Part shown: piece after piece, positions 26,078-35,700 of the stretch
How positions within the stretch are numbered: position 1 is the first letter of the stretch
How the letters are laid out: every line of letters starts with the position of its first letter
DNA from: JAGQPD01 sp020426865
GTDB lineage: Bacteria; Planctomycetota; Planctomycetia; Pirellulales; Pirellulaceae
Reading direction: 5' to 3'
Length of the DNA: 64,000 nucleotides
Assembly: GCA_041399065.1 (NCBI GenBank)
Contig: JAWKTN010000001.1
Span: forward strand, 434,001 to 498,000
Notes under the pieces: generated by a model
The model's database searches: none
Told to the model about the DNA's origin: nothing
Seen by the model: only the letters and a program-made list of their open reading frames with translations
Made by a program: the position numbers and the translations under genes

Positions 26078-28444
26078 ATGTCGTTCGTGCCGGTGTCCTT
26101 TGCGAGCCTGGTGCTATCGTTTCTATGGGCGGTATCCAGTTGTGGGCAGACATTGTCTCCCGCCCCGCTTGATAATGTTGACATTCCACCGATGGTCGTC
26201 AAGATGCTGCAAAGCAACTGCATGGACTGCCATGACCATGCCACAAGTGAAGGCGGCTTGGCGCTTGATCGATTGCTCGAGGAACCCGTTGCTGCCCATG
26301 CGGCCGCATGGGAGGCGGTCGTTCGCAAGCTCACATCGCGACAAATGCCACCGCTCGGAGCGCCTCGACCCGCCGGTGGCGCCTACGACGAGGCTGTCAC
26401 CGGCTTGGCCTTCACACTCGATGAACTGGCAGCCACGCGCCTAGAGCCGGGGCGCACTGAGACATTTCGTCGCCTTACGCAAACAGAATACCACAACGCC
26501 ATTCGCGATCTACTGGGCCTGGAAATTGATGTAACGGACCTGTTGCCGGCCGACGAAGCAAGCCACGGTTTTGACAACGTTACCGTCAGCAATCTATCGC
26601 CCGTGTTGTTGGATCGCTACGTCTCTGCGGCGCAAAAGATCAGTCGCCTGGCGGTTGGCGTGCGGGCTGATCAGGCGGCCGAGGCAACGTACCGAGTGCC
26701 CCCCGATGTCACGCAAGACACACACATTCTTGAAACTCCGATCGGCACGCGTGGCGGCACCGTCATCCGTCATCATTTCCCCCAAGATGGCCGCTACGAA
26801 ATCCAAGCCTGGTTGATGCGGGATCGCAATGAAGAAGTCGAAGGCCTGCGGGGCTCGCACCGTTTGGAATTCCTTTTAGATCGTCGTGAGGTAGCGACGT
26901 TCGCGATCAAACCACCGCCACGGGGCGTGCAGGATCACGTCGTTGACGCCAACTTGAAACGCTCACTGCACGTCACCGCTGGTCCGCACGACGTTGTAGT
27001 CGCATTTGCACAGCAGTCCGCCGCTCTGCAGGAAACGCTGCGACAGCCGTTGAACGTCCATTACAATTATTACCGTCATCCGCGGCTTGGGCCGGCCATT
27101 TATCAAGTAACAATCCGCGGACCGTTTGCTGGAAAACCGTCATTGGGCACCGCCTCTCGAAAGATTATTTTTCAACGTTCGCCTGGAAGCGACGACGACC
27201 CATCTGATTGTGCCAAGACGAATCTGCGTCGATTGTTGCGAAAGGCCTATCGACGAGAAATCACGGATGTCGATTTGGATGCCCCCATGACATTCTTCCG
27301 CCAAGGATTTGAGCAACATGGATTCGATATTGGCATGGAGCTCGCATTGAGTGCGATTCTAGTGAATCCCCAGTTTCTATTCCGGATTGAGCGGGAACCG
27401 GCAGATGCCGCCCCGGGAGAAGTCTATCGCATCTCGCCGCTCGAGCTCGCATCGAGACTGTCGTTTAGTCTGTGGAGTAGTATTCCGGACGACGAGCTCT
27501 TGCAGATGGCAATCGATGGACGGCTTTCCGATCCGGACGTGCTCGATGAACAAGTCCGACGGATGCTCGCCGATCCCAAATCGGAATCGCTTGTTAAAAA
27601 CTTCGCCGGCCAATGGCTCTATTTGCGAAACCTCGATTCCTTTATTCCCGACATGCGTCTTTATCCGGACTTTGACGAGAACCTTCGTCAGTCAATGCGG
27701 CGAGAAACGGAATTGCTATTTGAATCGATCGTGCGTGAGGATCGCAGCGTCCTCGACTTGTTACGTAGCAACCACACCTATCTCAACGAACGGCTGGCCA
27801 AGCACTACGGAATCCCCCATGTTTACGGCAGCCATTTCCGGCGTGTGGAACTGGAGTCGGACAGCCATCGTGGCGGGCTACTCCGACAGGGCAGTATCCT
27901 TTGCGTCACGTCGTATGCGACCCGCACCTCGCCGGTTGTCCGCGGTCACTGGGTGTTGAAAAACGTTCTGGGTACGCCGCCCCCGCCCCCGCCGCCGAAC
28001 GTTCCCGCCCTGGAGGAAAACACGGTATCGGCGACGTTGTCCGTGCGTCAACGGTTAGAGCAGCATCGAGCGAATGCCGCATGTGCGTCGTGTCATGATG
28101 TTATCGACCCGGTCGGCTTCGCGCTCGAGCACTACGACGCCGTGGGACGGTGGCGCGAAACCGACGATGGCCAACGCATCGATTCCTCGGCACGCCTGAT
28201 CGACGGTCGCGAAATCGCTGGCGTTGCCGATTTGGAACAGGCGTTACTCGATCGCCCGGAATTATTTGTGCAGACGCTCACGGAAAAACTGCTGACGTAC
28301 ACACTGGGACGGGGTGTTGAACATTACGATGGCCCCGCCATCCGAAAGATTGTCCAAGAGGCAAAGAAGAAGGACTATTGCTTTTCGGAGCTCATCATTC
28401 AAATTGCCCACAGCGTTCCCTTTCAAATGAGGAGATCGGAATGA
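26078..28444 (+). CDS. Planctomycete cytochrome c protein with DUF1587/1592/1588/1585 domains
   Basis: The 788-residue exported protein has the standard order: signal sequence; PSCyt1-type heme site CMDCH; DUF1587 (FRRLTQTEYHNAIRDLLGLE); DUF1595; DUF1592 (ISPLELASRLSFSLWSSIPDDELL); DUF1588 (HRGGLLRQGSILCVTSYATR and the TSPVVRGHWVLKN block, then a run of seven prolines); DUF1585 with a second heme site CASCH. Such proteins are thought to oxidise or bind polysaccharide-derived material at the cell surface. ATG 26078 was chosen before the signal peptide. Its stop overlaps the start of the DUF1552 gene (ATGA), a conserved pairing. Confidence 0.92.
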   Translation: MSFVPVSFASLVLSFLWAVSSCGQTLSPAPLDNVDIPPMVVKMLQSNCMDCHDHATSEGGLALDRLLEEPVAAHAAAWEAVVRKLTSRQMPPLGAPRPAGGAYDEAVTGLAFTLDELAATRLEPGRTETFRRLTQTEYHNAIRDLLGLEIDVTDLLPADEASHGFDNVTVSNLSPVLLDRYVSAAQKISRLAVGVRADQAAEATYRVPPDVTQDTHILETPIGTRGGTVIRHHFPQDGRYEIQAWLMRDRNEEVEGLRGSHRLEFLLDRREVATFAIKPPPRGVQDHVVDANLKRSLHVTAGPHDVVVAFAQQSAALQETLRQPLNVHYNYYRHPRLGPAIYQVTIRGPFAGKPSLGTASRKIIFQRSPGSDDDPSDCAKTNLRRLLRKAYRREITDVDLDAPMTFFRQGFEQHGFDIGMELALSAILVNPQFLFRIEREPADAAPGEVYRISPLELASRLSFSLWSSIPDDELLQMAIDGRLSDPDVLDEQVRRMLADPKSESLVKNFAGQWLYLRNLDSFIPDMRLYPDFDENLRQSMRRETELLFESIVREDRSVLDLLRSNHTYLNERLAKHYGIPHVYGSHFRRVELESDSHRGGLLRQGSILCVTSYATRTSPVVRGHWVLKNVLGTPPPPPPPNVPALEENTVSATLSVRQRLEQHRANAACASCHDVIDPVGFALEHYDAVGRWRETDDGQRIDSSARLIDGREIAGVADLEQALLDRPELFVQTLTEKLLTYTLGRGVEHYDGPAIRKIVQEAKKKDYCFSELIIQIAHSVPFQMRRSE

Positions 28445-29790
28445 TCGTCACAAGAATCGCATTGCCTCGGCGAACCTTTCTGCGCGGCGTGGGCGCGACA
28501 TTGTCGCTGCCGCTATTGGACGCCATGATCCCAGCGATGACGGCGGTCGCTGACACGGTGGCGGCACCACACCAGTTGCGACGGCTTGGGTTCGTCTACA
28601 TGCCGATGGGCTGTGATATCACTCGTTGGACTCCGCCCGATGCCGACCGACTCGATGAATTGTCGCCAACGTTAACGCCGCTGCAGCCGGTCAAGGATCA
28701 TGTTGCGATCGTGTCAAATCTGGAACTCCGCAACGCATACCCCGGTACCCACGCCACATCGAACTCGTCGTTTCTCAGCGCTGCCAAAGCGAAACGCACG
28801 GAAAGCACCGACTACTATTTAGGCACGACCGTTGATCAAGTTGCCGCTCAGCATATCGGGCACGATACACAGCTTCCGTCACTTGAACTGTCCATGGACT
28901 TGCTGTCGGTCGTCGGGCAATGCGACAACGGCTACGCGTGTGTGTATCAGAACAATCTTTCCTGGTCATCTCCGACGACACCCTTGCCGGCGGAAGCACA
29001 CCCCCGGATCGTGTTTGAGCGTCTGTTTGGTGAGGGTGGCGATGCCACGACCCGCCGCGAACGCCTGCAGGAAAAGGCCAGTCTTTTGGATTCTGTCGGT
29101 GAAGAGTTAGGTCGACTGAAAAATACGTTGGGACCGAACGACCGCCGGCGGATCGACGAATACTTGCATTCGGTTCGTGATGTTGAACTGCGGATCCAGC
29201 GGGCGGAACAAGCGGCACGCGAAAATCCTCAGGCCGATCGAGAGCGCCCGACCGGTGTCCCCACCGCTTATGCCGATCACGCACGGCTGATGTTCGACCT
29301 GCAACTTTTGGCACTTCAAGGCAACGTAACCCGAGTGGTGACGTTCCAATTGGCACGAGAAACAAGTAACCGAACCTACCCGGAGATTGGCGTACCTGAT
29401 GCCCATCACCCGCTGACACATCATGGTAACGATCCGGACAAAATTGCCAAGATGGCCGTCATCAATCGATTTCATGTGTCATTATTCGCAGAGTTCCTTG
29501 CCAAACTGCAGGCGACGCCTGAGGCAAATGGCTCGCTATTGGACAACGTCCTCTACCTGTATGGCAGCGGCATGGGCAATCCGAATGTGCACGATCACAC
29601 GAATTTGCCGATTATCGTTGCTGGTGGAGCGGCCGGCAACATGAAGGGTGGCCGACACATTCGTTTCGCCAACCCCACGCCGCTGGCAAATCTCCATTTA
29701 TCGCTGTTACACAAAGTCGGCGTGCCGCTGGAAGCTTTTGCTGACAGCAACGGAAAATTGGACGAGTTGTTTCGACCGCTGGAAGTTTAG
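28441..29790 (+). CDS. DUF1552 protein, Tat-exported
   Basis: The 449-residue protein begins with a twin-arginine type signal (LPRRTFLRGVGATLSLPLLDAM) and runs through the family blocks LRRLGFVYMPMGCDITRWTP, HATSNSSFLSAAKAKRT, VFERLFGEG, RRIDEYLHSVRDVELRIQRAE and YLYGSGMGNPNVHDHTNLPI. DUF1552 proteins are always the partner of the DUF1592-type cytochrome encoded upstream. The fold resembles alkaline-phosphatase/sulfatase-like metalloenzymes, but the activity is not known. Tat export implies folding with a cofactor in the cytoplasm. GGAGATCGGA before the ATG gives a ribosome site inside the upstream gene. Confidence 0.93.
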   Translation: MIVTRIALPRRTFLRGVGATLSLPLLDAMIPAMTAVADTVAAPHQLRRLGFVYMPMGCDITRWTPPDADRLDELSPTLTPLQPVKDHVAIVSNLELRNAYPGTHATSNSSFLSAAKAKRTESTDYYLGTTVDQVAAQHIGHDTQLPSLELSMDLLSVVGQCDNGYACVYQNNLSWSSPTTPLPAEAHPRIVFERLFGEGGDATTRRERLQEKASLLDSVGEELGRLKNTLGPNDRRRIDEYLHSVRDVELRIQRAEQAARENPQADRERPTGVPTAYADHARLMFDLQLLALQGNVTRVVTFQLARETSNRTYPEIGVPDAHHPLTHHGNDPDKIAKMAVINRFHVSLFAEFLAKLQATPEANGSLLDNVLYLYGSGMGNPNVHDHTNLPIIVAGGAAGNMKGGRHIRFANPTPLANLHLSLLHKVGVPLEAFADSNGKLDELFRPLEV

Positions 29791-29850
29791 TCCACGATCA
29801 GGTAGTTGCCAATGGTCCCCAACGTCGAACGACACACACTCCCGACCCGA

Positions 29851-32196
29851 ATGTCCGTCCGCGATCGAACGGCCGTTTTGCTTCTCGGCTGGGTCCTGCT
29901 ACCTACCATGCTCGCCACAGAGGGCCATGGCCAAGTTGTCGCCGCCGCGACCCATGCGCCGCTAGCGGATGCCATCGAACGCGGCGATGTCACGCTTGCC
30001 AACAGGTTATTGGAACAAGGCACCGACGTTAACGCGGCGCAAGCCGACGGGATGACCGCACTTCACTTCGCGGTTCATCATCAGCTGGAGGATCTCACCC
30101 GCAGATTGATTGAAGCAAAAGCGGACGTGCAAGCCAAGAACCGCTACGGTGTGACTCCACTATGGTTTGCCTGCCTCAACGGAAACGTTGCGCTGGTGGA
30201 TCGATTGCTTGCATCCGGCGCGGATGCCACCGTAACGCTATCCAGTGGCGAGACGCTGTTAATGACCGCCGCTCGAACCGGAAAACTGCCGCCCGTCCGT
30301 TCGCTGCTATCACACGGCGTCGATGCAAATGCTCGGGAGGGCAGCGGTCAAACGGCGCTGATGTGGGCGGCAGCGGAAGGCAATTCCAGCGTGGTTGACG
30401 CATTGATCGCTGCGGGCGCCGATGTAAACATCACGCTGAAGTCGGGATTCAACGCGTTTTTCTTCGCGGTACGCGAAGGGCATATTGACACCACAAAGCG
30501 GCTGTTGGCGGCTGGGTGCGACGTGAACCAAATCATGGCCACCGATCGGGGTTTTCTCTTTGGACGCGGCAAACTGCAGATGACACCACTGCTGATGGCG
30601 ATTGAAAACGGCCATTTTGAATTGGCCGAGGTTCTGCTCGACGCCGGCGCGGATCCAAACGCACACCCAACAGGCTATACGGCTTTGCACGCCATCACGT
30701 GGGTCCGCAAACCGATTCGCGGTGACGGCGACCCGCCACCGCAGGGATCTGGCAAATACGACAGCCTGGAAATGGTGAGGATGCTCGTCGCGACCGGAGC
30801 TGATATCAATGCACGGTTGGAGCGTGGCAAATCCGATCTTGGTCGCTTTACCTACACAGGTTCAACACCGTACTTACTGGCGGCACAAACCGCGGATCTC
30901 CCCCTGCTGACGTTGTTCGCCGAATTGGGCGCCGATGCCAACATCCCGAATGCCGACGGAACGACTCCGCTGCTCGCTGCTGCGGGTGTCGGTGCATTGG
31001 GGGACGGCGACGAGTCGGCTGGTACCGAAGCAGAAACGGTAGAGACGATTCGGTATTTGCTGACGCATGGGGCCAATGTCAATGCTGTAGATCGCAACGG
31101 AGAAACGGCGGTACACGGGGCAGCCTATCAGAGCCTTCCTGACGTTGCTCGGCTGCTGGTCGCCAGTGGCGCAGACCCAGAGGTATGGAACCATGAGAAC
31201 CGGGCCGGCTGGACTCCGCGAGTGATTGCTCTCGGCTATCGCCCCGGCAATTTCCGCCCCTCGGCCCCTACGATCGCGGCGATTGAAGAGGCCATGACTG
31301 CCGCCGGTATTGCCCTGCCCGATACATCGCAATTGGATTCGCATCGTCGTGGCTGGTCGGGTTCGAGGAATGAGGACCATATTTGGGTCATCAAGGATCT
31401 GCAATACGCTCGTGCCGATGAACATTCGTTGAGATTGGATTTGTATCTTCCTGGTGATCCGACGCAGGCCGACCTCATAGTCTGGGTTCATGGTGGAGCT
31501 TGGCGTTCTGGTTCCAAGAGCGACATGCCATTAACGGAATTGGTGCGAGCGGGTTACGCAGTCGCCAGTGTCGACTATCGTCTGTCACCGGTAGCACGGT
31601 TTCCGGCACAAGTCCATGACATCAAGGCGGCCGTTCGTTACCTGCGATACCTTTCCAACCGCTACGGATATCGGACAGACCACGTCGCGATCGCGGGATC
31701 GTCGGCAGGTGGACACCTGGCCGCATTGATCGGAACCACCAACGGTCACGTCGCGCTTGAGGGATCGATCGGCGAGTATCTCGATCAATCGTCTGACGTT
31801 CACGCAATTATCGATTTGTTTGGTCCTACCAACTTCGCCACGATCCTCCCCCAGTCGACGACTCATGGTCTAGGCGTTCGCGTGCCAGCGCTACAATTGC
31901 TACTGGGCGGTCAGCCCGAAGACCGCCCCGAACTAGCGCGGTTGGCAAGTCCCGTCGAACATGTCGACAAGTCGGATCCGCCGTTGTTGATCATCCACGG
32001 CGATCAGGACATCCAAGTGCCAGTCAACCAGTCATTGGAGCTGCAAGGGAAATACAAGTCCCTTGGTTTGGAAGTGCAATTGGAAGTCGTCCATGGCGCG
32101 GCCCATGGTGGTGAGATGTTCTTTGATGGATCTCGGATCATGCTAATGCGGGAGTTTCTGGAGGGTATCACTGGCAAACAGATCACTGGCAAGTAG
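29851..32196 (+). CDS. Ankyrin-repeat protein fused to an alpha/beta-hydrolase
   Basis: The 781-residue chain has a signal peptide (VLLLGWVLLPTMLATEGHGQ), about eleven ankyrin repeats (GMTALHFAVHH, GVTPLWFACLNG, GQTALMWAAAEG, GYTALHAI, GTTPLLAAAG, GETAVHGAAY), and from about residue 520 a BD-FAE-type esterase: LRLDLYLP, oxyanion HGGAW, serine elbow GSSAGG, acid region HGDQDIQVPVNQ, and the final His in VVHGAAHGG. The ankyrin gene after the DUF1592/DUF1552 pair is common in planctomycetes; fusion to an esterase in the same chain is less usual. The gap to DUF1552 is 60 bases. Start ATG 29851 precedes the signal; ATG 29806 is an alternative. Confidence 0.9.
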   Translation: MSVRDRTAVLLLGWVLLPTMLATEGHGQVVAAATHAPLADAIERGDVTLANRLLEQGTDVNAAQADGMTALHFAVHHQLEDLTRRLIEAKADVQAKNRYGVTPLWFACLNGNVALVDRLLASGADATVTLSSGETLLMTAARTGKLPPVRSLLSHGVDANAREGSGQTALMWAAAEGNSSVVDALIAAGADVNITLKSGFNAFFFAVREGHIDTTKRLLAAGCDVNQIMATDRGFLFGRGKLQMTPLLMAIENGHFELAEVLLDAGADPNAHPTGYTALHAITWVRKPIRGDGDPPPQGSGKYDSLEMVRMLVATGADINARLERGKSDLGRFTYTGSTPYLLAAQTADLPLLTLFAELGADANIPNADGTTPLLAAAGVGALGDGDESAGTEAETVETIRYLLTHGANVNAVDRNGETAVHGAAYQSLPDVARLLVASGADPEVWNHENRAGWTPRVIALGYRPGNFRPSAPTIAAIEEAMTAAGIALPDTSQLDSHRRGWSGSRNEDHIWVIKDLQYARADEHSLRLDLYLPGDPTQADLIVWVHGGAWRSGSKSDMPLTELVRAGYAVASVDYRLSPVARFPAQVHDIKAAVRYLRYLSNRYGYRTDHVAIAGSSAGGHLAALIGTTNGHVALEGSIGEYLDQSSDVHAIIDLFGPTNFATILPQSTTHGLGVRVPALQLLLGGQPEDRPELARLASPVEHVDKSDPPLLIIHGDQDIQVPVNQSLELQGKYKSLGLEVQLEVVHGAAHGGEMFFDGSRIMLMREFLEGITGKQITGK

Positions 32197-32616
32197 GCGG
32201 CCGCGGGACGATCACCGTCTGCTTCGGCAATACTATGTGGTTCGAGGTATTCCGGCCGCAGATTGTCCAGCGGTCTGACACCCGGCTCAACTCACTTGCA
32301 ACATGATTTGCCACGCCTCTGTCTTACGATCGCTCCTCACAGCAAGCATCGTAGACTCTCAAGTCTGAACACGACTGAAAACTTTTGATAATCATTCTCC
32401 CTCGAAGGGCAACGCAGTAAGCGTATTGCCGTGACACATACCGGCCGAAGCGACAAGCCCGTTGGGGCCGTTGCAGCCCACCCCTGAGGAAATCCAAGCC
32501 CGGCAAAGAAAAAGCTGGCCGCGAATCCAGCTTGCCGGCAATCTTGTTCTAGAGCTTTACTGCGAACATCATCGTACGAGGCGGGTCGACGCCCGGCTTT
32601 TCCAAAGGGGAAATTG
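32197..32616. other. Spacer before the lipoprotein gene
   Basis: About 420 bases without a supported gene. Palindromic repeat copy 4 lies at 32225-32250. Near 32509 a short stem AAGCTGG ... CCAGCTT with an 8-base loop is seen. The lipoprotein promoter is expected here but is not identified. Confidence 0.5.
32225..32250 (-). repeat. Dispersed palindromic repeat, copy 4
   Basis: On the minus strand it begins ATACCTCGAACCACATAGTA and ends TTGCCG. It shares the variable middle ACAT with copy 2 at 18.2 kb. Confidence 0.8.
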
Positions 32617-33096
32617 ATGAAGACGTATCACAAATCACTCGGCGTTGCGGCAATCTTCCTGACCTGCTCAGTGTTGGCCGGATGCATGACATCGCCTCAC
32701 CAATTGGAACAGGTGGGCGATAGCCGCAGTGACCCGTTCTTTGTCAGCGGCTTCCTCACGGTCCCCAATCAGACTGTGGTAATCCAAGCGCGGAATCCAC
32801 ATACCAGCGGGTGGACAACAATAGCCACGACAACGTCCTCGAACAGTCCGTACCTTTGGGAGGGTGTGAATTGGTACTCCTACAATCGATCGATCAGCGT
32901 CCCCAATTCTCTGTGGAGCAGCGGATTCGGTGTGTATGTCACCGAGCTGCGTGCGACTGTCAACGGAACACCAGTATTCACCTTCAAGGAAAACTTCTCT
33001 GACCATTGGGAGATCGATAAGCCACTGGCCGACTTGTGGGAGGAAGCAGGCAACGGCGATGGGAAATCGATCTATGTTTACGTAAGCGGTCCGTAA
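32617..33096 (+). CDS. Small lipoprotein of unknown function
   Basis: The 159-residue product starts MKTYHKSLGVAAIFLTCSVLAGC, a signal with lipobox LAGC, so Cys23 should be lipid-modified and the mature protein anchored in a membrane. The body is beta-rich with many aromatic residues (VVIQARNPHTSGWTTIATT, YLWEGVNWYSY) and looks like an immunoglobulin-like or carbohydrate-binding sandwich. I do not recognise a family. AGGGG stands 8 bases upstream of the ATG. A TTG one codon upstream is an alternative start. The gene is monocistronic. Confidence 0.75.
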   Translation: MKTYHKSLGVAAIFLTCSVLAGCMTSPHQLEQVGDSRSDPFFVSGFLTVPNQTVVIQARNPHTSGWTTIATTTSSNSPYLWEGVNWYSYNRSISVPNSLWSSGFGVYVTELRATVNGTPVFTFKENFSDHWEIDKPLADLWEEAGNGDGKSIYVYVSGP

Positions 33097-33223
33097 GATA
33101 GCTTCAGACGAGTGCCGCGATCGAACGCACCCCGTATTTCTCCAGGGGCGATGTAGGCGCGGAGTGCGATCCACGCGATAATGGTTTTACGACCAAGTTG
33201 GATAGCCCTTGTGACAGAAAGCG

Positions 33224-34006
33224 ATGATGTTGACCCAACTGCAATCCCATCGGTGCCACGCCGTTATCGCGGTGCTCCTAAGTTGTGTTTCTGTCCCGTC
33301 ATCAGGCGCTGTCGCGAACGAACGAGTCACAGTCTTCATGATTGGCGACTCGACGATGGCCGACAAACCGGTGATACCAGAAAACCCGGAGCGAGGATGG
33401 GGACAGTTGCTGCCATTGTATTTTGAGGCGAGCGTTACGATCGATAATCACGCAGTGAATGGCCGTAGCTCCAAGAGTTTTCGCGACGAGGGCCGGTGGG
33501 ACGTCGTTCTGCAGCGAATGAAAGAGGGTGACTGGGTCATTATCCAGTTCGGCCACAACGACGAGAAGCCCGATCAGGCGCGGCATACCGATCCTTACGG
33601 TACCTATACTGCTAATCTCAAACAGTATGTCCAAGACACCCGTGATCGTGGGGCGTATCCCATCCTCGCAACCCCTGTCGAACGCCGTAAATTCGACGAC
33701 AACGGAAAGGTCCTGCCGACGCATGGCGACTATCCGCAAGCGGTACGAGATTTGGCGAAGCAGTTGGACGTGCCATTGTTGGATATGACGCGTCGGTCGC
33801 GCGAGCTACTGACGCGGCTCGGACCTGATCAATCCCAACGGCTATTCATTTGGACAAAGCCCGGTGAATACACGCGTTTCCCGGACGGCAACCGCGATGA
33901 TACTCATTTCAACGCATTGGGCGCCACCAGAATATGCGATCTGGCCGTCGAGGACATTCAAGCACATATCCTGCAACTGGCGACGTTGCTCAAGGGGAAG
34001 CACTGA
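33224..34006 (+). CDS. SGNH hydrolase, rhamnogalacturonan-acetylesterase like
   Basis: The 260-residue exported protein has all four SGNH blocks: I FMIGDSTMADK (Ser as nucleophile), II NGRSSKSFRDEGRW (Gly), III IIQFGHNDEKPD (Asn) and V DDTHFNALGA (Asp-His). The order and spacing fit rhamnogalacturonan acetylesterases, which remove acetyl groups from pectin side regions outside the cell. The signal peptide is CHAVIAVLLSCVSVPSSGAVA. It starts with two adjacent Met codons; either may be used. It is co-directional with the peptidase that follows 67 bases later. It is intact, unlike several pectin-related genes further right. Confidence 0.9.
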   Translation: MMLTQLQSHRCHAVIAVLLSCVSVPSSGAVANERVTVFMIGDSTMADKPVIPENPERGWGQLLPLYFEASVTIDNHAVNGRSSKSFRDEGRWDVVLQRMKEGDWVIIQFGHNDEKPDQARHTDPYGTYTANLKQYVQDTRDRGAYPILATPVERRKFDDNGKVLPTHGDYPQAVRDLAKQLDVPLLDMTRRSRELLTRLGPDQSQRLFIWTKPGEYTRFPDGNRDDTHFNALGATRICDLAVEDIQAHILQLATLLKGKH

Positions 34007-34073
34007 CACGTGTTGCGTCGTATCTCGTCGGCCCTCGCTTTTCGCCGATCCTTCGATACGCTATATTGCCACT

Positions 34074-35189
34074 ATGACCGATGAATTTCCTGATCTTTGC
34101 CTGGAAACATGCCGGCACCGCCAACAGCGGCTGTGCCAGATCATGCAGCAGCACGACATTGAGCGTGCCATTATCACGTCTCAGGAGAATATCCAATATC
34201 TGACGGCGTTTCGCCCACATCGCCTGTTAGTGTCAGCCATATGCCTGGATGCTGCGGGGTGCTGCACGATGGCGGCACCGAACGAGGTTCCGGCACGTGC
34301 AGCCGTTGACGACGTGACAACATTTGACGCGCAGTATCTCTGCACGCTTAGGCAGGAACAGCCAGGCGTCGCGTTGGAGCGATTGCATTCGGCCATCGGC
34401 GAAACGTCCGGGCGTGTAGGGATCGAATTCACGGCAGCCACCGTGAACGCTTTACGATTCACCGGCGGAGCCTTATCGAAACTGTTCGATCTGGACCCCC
34501 ATCTCTGGCATCTGCGCCGTCGCAAGGACGCTGACGAGCTGGCCATGTTGCGAAAATCGATTGCCTGCACCGATGCGATGTACGCCCGCGCTCGAGAGAT
34601 CATTGAGCCGGGCGTCAATGAACTGTATGTGTACGAGCAATTGCATGCTGCGGCCGTCGACGTGGCGGGCGAGCCGCTGACGGCGATGGGCAACGACTAT
34701 CAATGCGGCACACCTGGGGGTGCGCCGCGGAATCGTCAAGCTGAGGCGGGCGAATTGTATATCCTGGATCTTGGCCCCGCGTATCGGGGATACAATGCCG
34801 ACAATTGCCGTACGTTTTCCGTCGACGGCAAACCAACCGATCAACAGTTACACGCCTGGCAGGTGATTATCTCTGTATTCGAAATGATGGAAGCCGCGAT
34901 GCATCCCGGTGCGTCCTGCTCGGAATTGTTCTTACGCGCGAGCGACATCTTTGCGTCGTGTGATCATGGTGAGTTCTTTCATCATTTGGGACATGGCATT
35001 GGCTTGTATCCGCACGAAGCGCCACACTTCAACCCAAATTGGAACGACACCTTGCAGGAAGGCGATTGCGTTACGGTGGAACCGGGGCTCTACAGCGAAT
35101 CCCTTCGCGGTGGTATCCGCCTTGAGCAGGATTATCTGATTACGGCCGATGGCGTCGAGCGATTGACTAGTTTTCCGTTAGAGCTATGA
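34074..35189 (+). CDS. M24 metallopeptidase, Xaa-Pro aminopeptidase type
   Basis: The 371-residue cytoplasmic enzyme has an N-terminal creatinase-like domain (ENIQYLTAFRPHRLLVSA) and a C-terminal pita-bread domain. Metal ligands are all visible: Asp and Asp in LDLGPAYRGYNADNCRTF, His in HHLGHGIGL, Glu in VTVEPGLY and Glu in IRLEQDYLI. It should cleave N-terminal residues before proline, or related imide bonds. A much longer open frame upstream overlaps the SGNH gene; ATG 34074 is the first codon that gives the family start. The 49-base spacing to the Rrf2 gene is compatible with co-transcription. Confidence 0.93.
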   Translation: MTDEFPDLCLETCRHRQQRLCQIMQQHDIERAIITSQENIQYLTAFRPHRLLVSAICLDAAGCCTMAAPNEVPARAAVDDVTTFDAQYLCTLRQEQPGVALERLHSAIGETSGRVGIEFTAATVNALRFTGGALSKLFDLDPHLWHLRRRKDADELAMLRKSIACTDAMYARAREIIEPGVNELYVYEQLHAAAVDVAGEPLTAMGNDYQCGTPGGAPRNRQAEAGELYILDLGPAYRGYNADNCRTFSVDGKPTDQQLHAWQVIISVFEMMEAAMHPGASCSELFLRASDIFASCDHGEFFHHLGHGIGLYPHEAPHFNPNWNDTLQEGDCVTVEPGLYSESLRGGIRLEQDYLITADGVERLTSFPLEL

Positions 35190-35238
35190 ATCCTCGCCGT
35201 GCCTGGCCACTATTCTTGTCTTTCGGCTGGTTGAACTA

Positions 35239-35655
35239 ATGAAGCTTACGACTCAATCTGACTATGCGATGCGCACACTGATGTACCTGGCGACTCGATC
35301 TGATCGGGCCCATATCAAAGACATCGCCGTAGTCTTCAAGATTTCAGAAAACCATATTGCAAAAGTCGTCAATCAGCTGGCACGACATGGGTTCATTCGC
35401 AGCACGCGTGGCGTCGGCGGCGGCATCGAGCTGGCGATGCCGCCGGACGGCATTCGTATCGGCGATGTGCTGCGGAGAATCGAAGGCGACTTGCACCTGT
35501 TAGACTGCGTAGGCGACGACGATTCCTGCATCATCCATCGCTTCTGCAAGCTAAAAACGGTCCTGGCTGAGGCCGAACGGATCCAGCTGGAATACCTCAA
35601 CAGCGTCACCCTCGCCGACGTCATGCCAACGCAAAGGCAGCTAGGTCGACTGTAG
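35239..35655 (+). CDS. Rrf2-family regulator, NsrR-like
   Basis: The 138-residue protein has the Rrf2 winged helix: MKLTTQSDYAMRTLMYLA, recognition helix ISENHIAKVVNQLARHGFIRSTRG with GVGGGIELA wing. Three cysteines follow at a spacing fit for an iron-sulfur cluster (LLDCVGDDDSCIIHRFC). This pattern and sequence fit NsrR-like sensors, whose cluster reacts with nitric oxide and frees target promoters. No NO-detoxification gene is next to it, but a DUF3365 heme protein gene converges 45 bases away. Regulated targets are unknown. Confidence 0.92.
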   Translation: MKLTTQSDYAMRTLMYLATRSDRAHIKDIAVVFKISENHIAKVVNQLARHGFIRSTRGVGGGIELAMPPDGIRIGDVLRRIEGDLHLLDCVGDDDSCIIHRFCKLKTVLAEAERIQLEYLNSVTLADVMPTQRQLGRL

Positions 35656-35700
35656 CGACAATCGCTTTTACGCGGCACGACATCGAAAATTCTCCATCCA

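Noticed and set aside
25581..26189. Minus-strand frame of 202 codons over the start of the cytochrome operon
   Set aside because: No ribosome site, no family-like pattern, and it overlaps the signal-peptide region of a certain gene on the other strand.
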